Shown here: positions 9,401-17,000 of the stretch, in pieces
Position numbering within the stretch: the stretch's first letter is position 1
How the letters are laid out: each line of letters opens with the position of its first letter
Assembly (NCBI GenBank): GCA_002379855.1
Contig: DFUX01000036.1
Coordinates: forward strand, 1 to 64,000
DNA length: 64,000 bases
Reading direction: 5' to 3'
From: Cloacimonetes bacterium UBA4175
GTDB taxonomy: Bacteria > Cloacimonadota > Cloacimonadia > Cloacimonadales > Cloacimonadaceae
Translations under genes and position numbers: made by a program
The notes under the pieces: model-generated
The model's database searches: none
What the model saw: the letters and a program-made list of their open reading frames with translations, nothing else
What the model was told of the DNA's origin: nothing

Positions 9401-9890
9401 CCGTAAGAGGGACGCCAAAGGGAACCCCATCGCCTTCGTGGAGTTTGAGGATCTGAGCGGCAGGTTTGAAGTGGCGCTGTTCAACAAGGATTACGAGTCT
9501 TTCCTGCCACTTTTATCTCCAGGCATGATCTATATTGTAATGGGTGTAAAATCCGGTTATGACCCCAATGAGGACAGCATTCTGCGCGTTATTCCGGATC
9601 AAATCATTCCAATCGAAGAACTGTCCCACAAAACAAAAGGCGAGTTGCAGCTCAGCCTCGATGCGGGCAAGCTGACCCCGCAATGGCTGGATGAGTTTTC
9701 ACTCCAGATGGATAAATCCGGTGGGGGGTTCGTCCTGCTGACCACTCTCACAGACCCAAATGGCGACAAACACATCCTGGAATCCGCCCACAAACTCTTC
9801 CCTGGCAATCAGATGCTGCAATGGCTGGAAGAGCAGGGAACGGAGTTTCAGCTTAAGATCAGCACCGCTGGCAATGAGAATAACTCTTAG
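6444..9890 (+). CDS. dnaE: DNA polymerase III alpha subunit
   Basis: This is the replicative polymerase, at 1148 aa a normal DnaE length. The N-terminal PHP domain starts with HLHNHTQYSLLDGA and ITDHGNMYG and keeps histidines often lost in proteobacteria, so it may retain metal binding. The palm has GPGRGSGAGSI and the catalytic PDFDIDF at residues 394-400. A helix-hairpin-helix region and the C-terminal OB fold (about 974-1010, SGRFEVALF) follow. The start at 6444 is supported by GGGGAG spaced 8 bases upstream. Its 3' end overlaps the next gene by 17 bases, tying it to the GWxTD genes. Confidence 0.97.
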   Translation: MSFVHLHNHTQYSLLDGACRVDRMIKLAVEYGMPAVAITDHGNMYGAIDFYKAAKKAGIKPIIGTEAYIINGDLNSEHNKSDNRYHLVLLAQNNTGYHNLIKLSSISFIDGYYYKPRISKAVLAQYSEGLICLSACIQGEVASLLANHREQEAREAVAWYKDLFGDRYYIEIQDHGIEQEREVMPLLIKLAKEMDVPLVVTNDCHYLHQEDYEAHDILLCIQTAKALNDPTRMRYSSNQLHFRSPEEMRALFPEHEDAYNNTLKIAESVDLELKYDKFLLPEIDIPEGYADMGTYLRHLCDENCKIKYPEMTDEIRSRIDFELEVIHRMGFDGYYLVVKDLIDNARKQGVPVGPGRGSGAGSIVAYLLDITKIDPMRYGLLFERFLNPERISMPDFDIDFCAQKRGQVIDYVVQKYGRSSVTQIITFGTLGARSVIKDVARVLMVSASEANNITKTIPFGRSLEDAYKESADFRHLIESNEQYQNIYKHSLVLEGLIRQTGIHAAGLVIVPGDLTDYIPLTRGNQKDGEDNILVQYEGKWLDELKFLKMDILGLKTLTLIQKTVDLVQQSHGVTVDVENLDLTDKKVFNMLGKGETDGVFQFESDGMRKYLIDLKPNMFEDLIAMVALYRPGPMKFIDSFIARKHKKEKVVYDHPIMEAALRDTYGVTVYQEQVMRISIEIAGFTRGEADSLRKAMGKKSLDLLQKFRQKFMEGTAARGVLAKIAEKIWQDWEKFAEYAFNKSHATCYALVAYRTAWLKAHYPVEFMAALLSLEDDPAKIPQIIEVCKNMGITIIAPNVNRSDREFTVHGKEVQFGLRAIKNLGEAAISCIVEDRHKNGPYSNIFNFCSRMDSSAVNKTVLESLIACGAMDELEGTRSQKWAVIEQALAFSNGEQRDKRLGQTSLFDLIIDDHEAEEYYPPLPLEQPWKYGYQMAKEKDVLGFYMSGHPLNEYLSLVKYFTNTTSLTGKGRSGQDLTLAGIINQISRKRDAKGNPIAFVEFEDLSGRFEVALFNKDYESFLPLLSPGMIYIVMGVKSGYDPNEDSILRVIPDQIIPIEELSHKTKGELQLSLDAGKLTPQWLDEFSLQMDKSGGGFVLLTTLTDPNGDKHILESAHKLFPGNQMLQWLEEQGTEFQLKISTAGNENNS

Positions 9891-10989
9891 TCTCTTTCTG
9901 TTGCTAATTGTAGCCTGCACATCCCTGCAAGCGCAGGAAATCTTCTTCGAGTGCTATGGGGAGTCGGTGGAGTTTCTGGCCGTGATTCCCTACAACGACC
10001 TGATCTTTAAGGAAGGCAGGCAGGAAGCTGAATATCAGTTTTCTGTATCCATCAAGGACTCCAATGGGCGGCAAGCGGCTTCCCTTGAACGAACTCTGCT
10101 TATTCCTCGTAAAAGCTGGATGCAGGACAATGCCATTCCCTTGTTCTTCCGGGAAAAGCTGTCTCCCGGCAAATACACTGCCCAGATCAGATTGCGGAAT
10201 CTGGTGTTGGGAGGCAAAAACAGCTTGGAACGCAGCTTCTCGGTCGGTGCCTCTTCCACACAGATCGGGCAGGCGTTTCTGGTCTGCCAAAAAGAAAGCC
10301 TGGAGTTTATCCCAAGCGGAATGAATGCCCTCGGGTTCCCTCTGGAAGCGTTCCGGATACGGCAATCCTATTCCCTGCCGGTGGACAGCCTGTTGATCCG
10401 CCTGGATGATGTGGCAACCGTCCGCTATCCCGAGCACGGGAATCTGAACACAGACATTGTGAGCCTGGTAAACGATCTGCAGCCGGAGCATGTCTCTCTT
10501 ACCCTATTTGAAGGGAACATCCGCTATGATATGGAACCTTTTTTCTATAATAAATGGTTTAGCTACAATCAGCGCTATAGTTATAAAGACCAGATCGAAC
10601 AGCTCCGCTATGTGGCGAATCAGAATGAATGGCGCAGCCTGAGAGCTGTTCCCAAAGCTGATTATCAGGAAGCGATCGAAAGGTTTTGGCAGGTCCACGA
10701 TCCCACCCCGGGCACCATTCGCAACGAAGCCAGGGAGAGATTTAACGAAAGGGTGATCACCGCGGATGAGCGTTACACTCTGCATAAAAGATTAAAGGGC
10801 TGGAAATCCGACCGGGGTAGAATATACATCAAATATGGGGAACCAGACGAGATTGTGGCTGAGTCTCAGCCGCTGGATGAGGATCCCTACATCGTCTGGA
10901 CCTACTTTAAGGAAAAGCTGGAATTTATATTCACAGATACCGGCGGTTACGGACAATATAAGTTGAGGAACAAAGATGAAGAGTTATAA
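9874..10989 (+). CDS. GWxTD-domain secreted protein
   Basis: A 371-aa exported protein with a C-terminal GWxTD domain. The N-terminus (MRITLSLFLLLIVACTSLQA) is a signal peptide; Cys15 in IVAC could be a lipobox, or cleavage could follow the later LQA. The diagnostic motif is GWKSDRGRIYIKYGEPDEI near the C-terminus, with lysine-serine in place of the usual xT. The domain is widespread in the FCB group, often near gliding or secretion genes, with no established biochemical role. The start at 9874 was chosen because upstream codons in this frame lie inside dnaE and precede the signal peptide. It overlaps dnaE by 17 bases and the next GWxTD gene by 14. Confidence 0.85.
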   Translation: MRITLSLFLLLIVACTSLQAQEIFFECYGESVEFLAVIPYNDLIFKEGRQEAEYQFSVSIKDSNGRQAASLERTLLIPRKSWMQDNAIPLFFREKLSPGKYTAQIRLRNLVLGGKNSLERSFSVGASSTQIGQAFLVCQKESLEFIPSGMNALGFPLEAFRIRQSYSLPVDSLLIRLDDVATVRYPEHGNLNTDIVSLVNDLQPEHVSLTLFEGNIRYDMEPFFYNKWFSYNQRYSYKDQIEQLRYVANQNEWRSLRAVPKADYQEAIERFWQVHDPTPGTIRNEARERFNERVITADERYTLHKRLKGWKSDRGRIYIKYGEPDEIVAESQPLDEDPYIVWTYFKEKLEFIFTDTGGYGQYKLRNKDEEL

Positions 10990-12310
10990 GATTTTGCTGG
11001 CTTTGTTGCTATGCCTGTTGTCAGGCACTCTTTTCGCTTCGGATTTTTTGAATGTTCACGTTGGTACCCAGAGGTTTTTGGACAAAAATCAGAACACTGT
11101 GATCCATATCGATTATCAGATTCCCTACAACGGTCTGGTGTTTCAGGCCTTCAAGGGAGGATATTTTGCCCAGGTGGAGATGAAGGTGGAAGTGATGGAG
11201 GCTGACAGCCTGGTCTTTGAACAGGTGATCACGGACAATATCGGGATCACCAACAAAGACGATATCAACTCGTCCAAATCCTATCTAAATCGGGTCAGCT
11301 ACCAGATCGACCGTCCTCATTATCAGTTTAAGCTCAGCGCCACCGATGTGTTGTCGCAAAAGCAATTTTTCTGGGGCTTTAGCGCGGAACAATTGCATCC
11401 ACAGGTCAACCTCAGCGATCTGGAACTCTGTTCTGAGGTGCGGCCGGACAGCAGTTCCTATCTGGAAAGATTCCATCGGGGAAAAACTCTCTACCGAACC
11501 CAACCATCGCATATCTTCGATAAAAACGACCAGGAGTTTATGAACCTGTATTTTGAGGTTTACTCAACTGAGGAACAGCGAGCAGAGTCAAGCCTTCTGG
11601 TGCTGACAGTGGAGAAAGACAGTCTGATCATATTTGACCAATACATTGATTTTATTCCCCTCAGGAGCCAGGAAGGCATCAGCCTGAAAATCCCGCTGCA
11701 AGAACTGAGCGTGGGCAAATATGTCGGCAGCCTCGATCTACAACTGGGTGAAAAGAATGAGCATCGCGAGTTTGAATTCTTCGTCACCGAACCAAAAGCC
11801 AGTCTCTTTTATCTATTCACCAATCCGGATGACGATCTGCGTCTGCTGAGGTATTTTGTAGGCTACAGCGAACCCGCCCAATGGAAAAGTTACGACGAAC
11901 AAACCAAGCGCAGGTTCGTCAGCCAGCTGTGGAAAGACTGGTCACAATCAGGCACGATGAGTACCCAGGCGGCGATTGATATAGTGCGGGAAAGGGTGGA
12001 TTACAGCAACCAGTACTTTAGTTTTTTCGACCAGGGCTGGACCACGGACATGGGCAGGATCCATATCCGCAATGGGAAACCTGATGAGATCGAAAAGGGT
12101 ACTTCATCTGATGACACCCGCTATGTGCGCAAAGACTATCAGATCTGGAAATACAGCAGCAGAAATAAACCCGTGTATCTTTTTGTGGACATTCAAATGA
12201 ACGGCAACTACCGCCTTATCTATGTGGACAATGATGACAGGGAAAGCTCGAATCCTGACTTTCTTAGATATTTGGGAAGCGATTTCGACACTTCATTGTT
12301 GAACAATTAA
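10976..12310 (+). CDS. GWxTD-domain secreted protein, second copy
   Basis: A 444-aa exported protein with a signal peptide (MKSYKILLALLLCLLSGTLFA) and a C-terminal GWxTD domain seen as GWTTDMGRIHIRNGKPDEI. The central part is beta-rich and without recognisable catalytic motifs. It follows the first GWxTD gene with a 14-base overlap, so dnaE and both genes probably form one transcript. The pair are divergent paralogues: both keep the motif but differ widely upstream. Role unknown; outer-envelope location is inferred from the signal peptide. Confidence 0.85.
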   Translation: MKSYKILLALLLCLLSGTLFASDFLNVHVGTQRFLDKNQNTVIHIDYQIPYNGLVFQAFKGGYFAQVEMKVEVMEADSLVFEQVITDNIGITNKDDINSSKSYLNRVSYQIDRPHYQFKLSATDVLSQKQFFWGFSAEQLHPQVNLSDLELCSEVRPDSSSYLERFHRGKTLYRTQPSHIFDKNDQEFMNLYFEVYSTEEQRAESSLLVLTVEKDSLIIFDQYIDFIPLRSQEGISLKIPLQELSVGKYVGSLDLQLGEKNEHREFEFFVTEPKASLFYLFTNPDDDLRLLRYFVGYSEPAQWKSYDEQTKRRFVSQLWKDWSQSGTMSTQAAIDIVRERVDYSNQYFSFFDQGWTTDMGRIHIRNGKPDEIEKGTSSDDTRYVRKDYQIWKYSSRNKPVYLFVDIQMNGNYRLIYVDNDDRESSNPDFLRYLGSDFDTSLLNN

Positions 12311-12350
12311 GTTCATTGATCAGGATTGCGTGTTCCACGGCTAAGCAATC

Positions 12351-12390
12351 AGGCTCTTTTCCAAGTTAAGTGGTTTTGTAAAGAGAGCCT
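12351..12390. other. weak hairpin between convergent genes
   Basis: AGGCTCT at 12351-12357 pairs with AGAGCCT at 12384-12390 between the convergent GWxTD gene and yraN. There is no adjoining T tract on either strand, so a terminator role is only a suggestion. Confidence 0.3.
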
Positions 12391-12785
12391 CAAAAAACTG
12401 GCACAAAAGCATCCTGTAGATGCTCAATCTTGTAACTGTCGGTTTCGGGGTAATAGAAGACCACAATTACGTCAAATCGTGTTTTCTGCTTGACATGATC
12501 TGGATTTTGTGTAATATATCTTTGTGCGGTGAGTGATATCCGTTTTCTCTTAGTGTAGGAGATACTCATTAGCGCGAGTTTCATAGAGTGCCTGGAGCGT
12601 GTTTTAACCTCGACAAAGACGAGATTGTCCTTATCTGAAGCGATGATGTCGATCTCACCAGCATCACTGCGGAAATTTTTACACAGTATGTTATAGCCCT
12701 GAGCTGCGAGGTATTTGGCAGCGAGGTCTTCGCCGATGTGAAAAAGCTCAACGGTTTTACGTTTTTCCATAAGTCGAAAAAACAC
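12390..12785 (-). CDS. yraN: YraN family (UPF0102) nuclease-like protein
   Basis: A 131-aa protein of the YraN/UPF0102 family, which has a restriction-endonuclease-like fold. The N-terminal helix GEDLAAKYLAAQGYNIL, the core GEIDIIASDKDNLVFVEVKTR (acidic residues plus ExK) and the C-terminal FDVIVV strand are visible. An internal ATG at 12770 (MEKRKTVE) is an equally good start; neither has a clear ribosome site. It is convergent with the GWxTD gene and divergent from the next gene. The cellular role of the family is not settled, though DNA processing is often proposed. Confidence 0.85.
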   Translation of the reverse strand: MFFRLMEKRKTVELFHIGEDLAAKYLAAQGYNILCKNFRSDAGEIDIIASDKDNLVFVEVKTRSRHSMKLALMSISYTKRKRISLTAQRYITQNPDHVKQKTRFDVIVVFYYPETDSYKIEHLQDAFVPVF

Positions 12786-12813
12786 TTGACGGAAATTCTG
12801 TCAATTATATTTA
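12786..12813 (+). promoter_or_regulatory. possible promoter of the 12855 gene
   Basis: TTGACG at 12786-12791 is a near-perfect -35 box, with an A/T-rich candidate -10 (TATTTA) 16 bases on. It lies about 45 bases before the start, in the gap between divergent genes. Confidence 0.35.
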
Positions 12814-12854
12814 TGGGTCATGATAAGAAAATACACCGTAAGGTGGAGGGAAGT

Positions 12855-13943
12855 ATGAAGAAACTAATAATTTGCCTTTATGTTCTGGCAGCTATGTTTA
12901 GCATGGCGCATGCCGCGCCTTTTCAGACATTGGGAATGCTGCGTACGCCTGACGCATATGTGTTGCCCAACAAGTCAGCGGAATTGTTGCTGGTTGGATA
13001 TTACAGAGACTTTAAGGAAGGATATGCCAACGATAAATACAGCGGCATCACTCCTTATGGCATGATTGGAGTGGGGATTCTGGACAGGATCGAGCTGGGA
13101 TTCTTTGGTGGAGACGATGTCTATTTCATGAATGCCAAGATCAAGGTTTTGCAGGAAACCCCCAAGATTCCACAGTTGGCTGTGGGTATGGACAACATTT
13201 TCTCCCCTGTGAATCATCGCAGGGCTCAGGACTACAAGCCTGGCCTGCCGCCGGATCCAGATTGGGAATATGCCGACCATCCCGACAAAACTGACTATGA
13301 GTATTACTCTCCGTATGCAGTTATATCCAAGCAAGCAGTGTTGGGCGGTCTTTCCTGGATGTTCAACCTGGGTTATGGAAGCAATCGCTACACTGGCCAG
13401 GTTCCACGTTCCCGCGTATTCAGCGGGGGATTTGCCTCGATAGAAGTGTCTCCCTTCAGGAATTTTGCCGTACAGAGCGAATATGATGGTAAAGACTTCA
13501 ATGTTGGTATGAAATACTCGATCAAAAACTTTACCATCAAAGCAGCAGGGCAGTCGGTGGAAGACTTGGCAAAAAAATCCGAAGGAAACCAGTTGAACAA
13601 AAACGTCCGTGTGGCAATGGGGATATCCTATCTTTTCGACAAATACGCGGAATCCCAACGCAGGCCTGACCTGAGCCGCTATGCCAAAACCACAGACTTG
13701 CAGGGGACCGGGATCACTCCCGAGACCGAAGTGCCTGTGGGAGTTGGTTCCGAGGTCGCGATTGCAACCCCCGGCACCACGACGACACCTGAGATTGTAG
13801 GTTCAAGCGCGTACAAAGAACTTTCACCTGAAGTAAAAGATTTGCTTGCAGAGCTTAGAAGTCTGCGTGAAGAAAGGCAGAAAGCCCAAAAGGCCTTGGA
13901 AGACCTTCGCAAGTGGCTGCAGGAACTGCAAGAACAACAATAG
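12855..13943 (+). CDS. secreted protein with C-terminal coiled coil
   Basis: A 362-aa protein with a clean signal peptide (MKKLIICLYVLAAMFSMAHA), a beta-rich body (about 25-270) whose opening TLGMLRTPDAYVLPNKSAELL loosely recalls YjbH-like or conjugal-transfer barrel proteins, a Pro/Thr/Gly-rich linker (about 290-320) and a C-terminal charged coiled coil (about 325-362). The ATG at 12855 has GGAGGG 4 bases upstream; the longer open frame starts in yraN and was rejected. No family can be named with confidence. An outer-membrane or surface barrel anchored by a coiled coil is an inference. Confidence 0.7.
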   Translation: MKKLIICLYVLAAMFSMAHAAPFQTLGMLRTPDAYVLPNKSAELLLVGYYRDFKEGYANDKYSGITPYGMIGVGILDRIELGFFGGDDVYFMNAKIKVLQETPKIPQLAVGMDNIFSPVNHRRAQDYKPGLPPDPDWEYADHPDKTDYEYYSPYAVISKQAVLGGLSWMFNLGYGSNRYTGQVPRSRVFSGGFASIEVSPFRNFAVQSEYDGKDFNVGMKYSIKNFTIKAAGQSVEDLAKKSEGNQLNKNVRVAMGISYLFDKYAESQRRPDLSRYAKTTDLQGTGITPETEVPVGVGSEVAIATPGTTTTPEIVGSSAYKELSPEVKDLLAELRSLREERQKAQKALEDLRKWLQELQEQQ

Positions 13944-14010
13944 TTTAGCAAGTACTAGCGATGCCACGTGATGTGTAGATTATCGAATTCGTACTTCCTT
14001 TGAAGATAGA

Positions 14011-14046
14011 AATTCAGGATGTGGTGCAGGCGCCGCATCCTGAATT
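14011..14046. other. hairpin between 12855 gene and the TPR operon
   Basis: A perfect 11-bp stem, AATTCAGGATG at 14011-14021 and CATCCTGAATT at 14036-14046, with a 14-base loop containing GGCGCC. No T tract follows, so it may be an RNA-stabilising or attenuating element rather than a standard terminator. Confidence 0.45.
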
Positions 14047-14096
14047 CTACATTATCGTCAAGCAGTTTAGAGTAAGTATTTTAAGAGAGCGGGTAT

Positions 14097-17000
14097 ATGA
14101 AAAAGCACCTTAAGTTGTTTCTCCTGACAGTAATCGCACTGATGTTAGTTTCATCGGCATTCTCTTTGGAGCGGCCCAGACCCACAGTCGCCCAAAGAGA
14201 AATCTATTCTGACCCCCAAGTGCGGGATGCTGTCATTTTCCTCAAAGACCGTCTTCCTCAGTTGATTACAACAGACAAGGAGAAGGCGCTGGAAGAGTAT
14301 ATGACCCACGTGGAGAACCTAAACAAGCTTGAAGAGCTTGATGTTCTCTATCTGGTGGGACATTTCTACTCTGTATCGGACAACCCTCAAAAGGCTATTC
14401 CTTTCTTTGAGCTGCTGATCAATGACCCCAGATTGGGTGACAACGCAAGGCAGATGTTGAATCTGCTTTTATATTATCGGGCGGTGAATTATCTAAAGGG
14501 CGACAACCAAGCTGCCACAGTAGATTATATCGAGGATATACTCAATCTTTTCCCCACAGGCAAATATTACCCAACCTATCTGTATCTATGGGCGGACATT
14601 ATATCTGAAAGCAGTAGGCACCAAGAAGTTAACGATTATCTAAAGAACTACAATGTCAACAGGGAATGGCTGCAAAACAGCTTCCGGCCCCGCAAAGAAG
14701 CACTTGTAAGGCGGATACAAGCCCTGAGTTTTGACCAACTCTACCAAAATCCGACCAATGAGGAATACCTTGCACTGGAAAGTGAGATCAATTCTATCCA
14801 GACTGATCTGCAAACCCTCTATAATGAGGTAAAATCCATGCGTGGGGTGATCATGCTCGACGCGTTGGATAAGATCGCCAAAGAGGAGTTGGCCCTGCTG
14901 GAGGAACTGAAAGCCCAATTAAAATCTTACGTTGAACCACCCCCACTGGATTGGGAACTACTTGCATCACCTGACTATCGGGGAACAGGCAAAGGACCTT
15001 ATGACAGATATCGCGAAGGCGCTGTGCTGCTGCAACAACTCAAAGGGACGGCAGAGTATTACGGAAAGGTGATCGAAGTTCTTAATCGTTTCTTTGATAA
15101 GCGTTACGACCTCTTTGTTAAAGACGATCCCTCGGTCAAAGGCAAAGGTTTCAGTGATATGGAACTGACCAGGCTGATCGACATCGAGAGAAACATCAGC
15201 ATTTATAACGATATCATTTCCTCCATCGATGAACTGATGGCTGATCCCGCATATCCATCCCATAATATCGATCTCGGACCCCAACGCCAGGAGTACGTGG
15301 AGAAACTGGCTGACTTGCAGAGCAGAAAATCGCTTTATCTGGGTATGCGCAAACATGAAGATCCAGTGGAAGAGGCTATTTTTAACGAATTGTTGGAAGA
15401 GTATTATGCCCTGCACAGGGAAAAAGAGATGCTCGAAGACCTGTTGCCCCAGGTGGAAGAAGTGATGACAGCTATGGTTAGAGAAAGGTATCCGAAGACC
15501 ATCCAGGGCGATATCCTTGCTCAACGGGAGCTGGCCGCGGATAAGGTCTCGCAGGGTTTTTTAGGCGGAGAAGATGTTGGGGATTTCTTTGCTAATCTTG
15601 ATTTTATCCAACTGGAACTCGATTACCGGAACCTAAGATACCGTGATTTGCAGCGCCAAAAAGTGGCAGCGACCCTCTCTGAACAAGAAATGCAGGATCA
15701 GTATAATCAGATTTTGGCAGATAAGGCAGCCCTACTTCAGAGGCATCAGGATTTTGTTTCCGCCAATCCTGGTTTCCAGGCTTTGGAACAACCTGGCGGT
15801 GGATATCTGATCAACAACTCAATTCTCTATTACAATATGGCTGAGCTTCAGTATGCGGTTGATCTCGACCGTCCCGAGCTGGCCTTGGCATATTACCGCA
15901 AAGTGCTGCAGACAGATCCAGATTTCTTCCTGAGAGACTATGCTCTTTACAACATAGCATATTTGAGCAGCGAGGTTAAGAGAGAAGAGCTTGATCCCAA
16001 AATTGCAGAATACCGCAAGAATAATCCCAACTCCAGCCGTCCAGCATCCCTTCGCTACAAGGAATCGGATTTCCGGGAAGCAATTTCGGCATACCAGGAA
16101 GTGACCACAGACACCCGCTATCAGAATTCTTCCATCCGTGACGAGTCTTTATATCGGTTGAGCGTTCTCTATTTTCTGATTGGTGCGGATGCGGATGAGC
16201 CCATAACTTATTACGAAAAAGCGAATAATGGTTTCAATCAGCTGATCGCGGACGAAAACAGCAGTTATCGCTATGAGGCTCTTTATCAGCGGGGTTGGGT
16301 GAATATGAACCGGGGAGACCTGGAGTCCCTTAAACTGGCTATGGCAGATTTTACCAGCCTGCTGGAAGCGGTTGACAGCAAAAAGATAGAAAACGCTAAT
16401 CTGGCTCAAGATTTTAAAAACAATGCTGTAGAAAACCTTGCCTACACACTGATAGCCTTGGATGGAGTTGATTACACCGCAGAGGCGCAGGGGGTTGAAG
16501 AAATCCAGCTTGCCATGGCAGATTACAAAGACCTTAAAGTCAAAGACCGGGTTATGGAAAAAGCCGCTCTCCTCAAGATCGGCATGCAGGCGCCGCTTCA
16601 GGCGATAGACTATATGGAACTTCGCTTGAAATCTTCTCCGCTTGAGCTTACCAACCCCACAATCGTGGACTCGATCATCAAGCTGTACCATACGCCTGGA
16701 CTGCAGTTGAGACCCGGACAGGACCTGGCTGAGATCCGCACCGCCAAATACCAGTTTATTCTCGACCAATATAACAATAGTTCTGAATGGTACGCCCAGA
16801 ATGTGAGCGGCAAAGACTATAGCGACCCGACGATTTCGCAGCAACTCGACATCGTCCGCAATGCCTATGAAGAGATCAGGATACGACACTATAACGCGGT
16901 TGTCAGGGATCCTTCCTTGGAGAATCTGGCTGCGTATAACCAGCATATGGAGGATTTTGCCGCATATCGGGAACTTACTGCGCAAGACCATGACCAGTGG

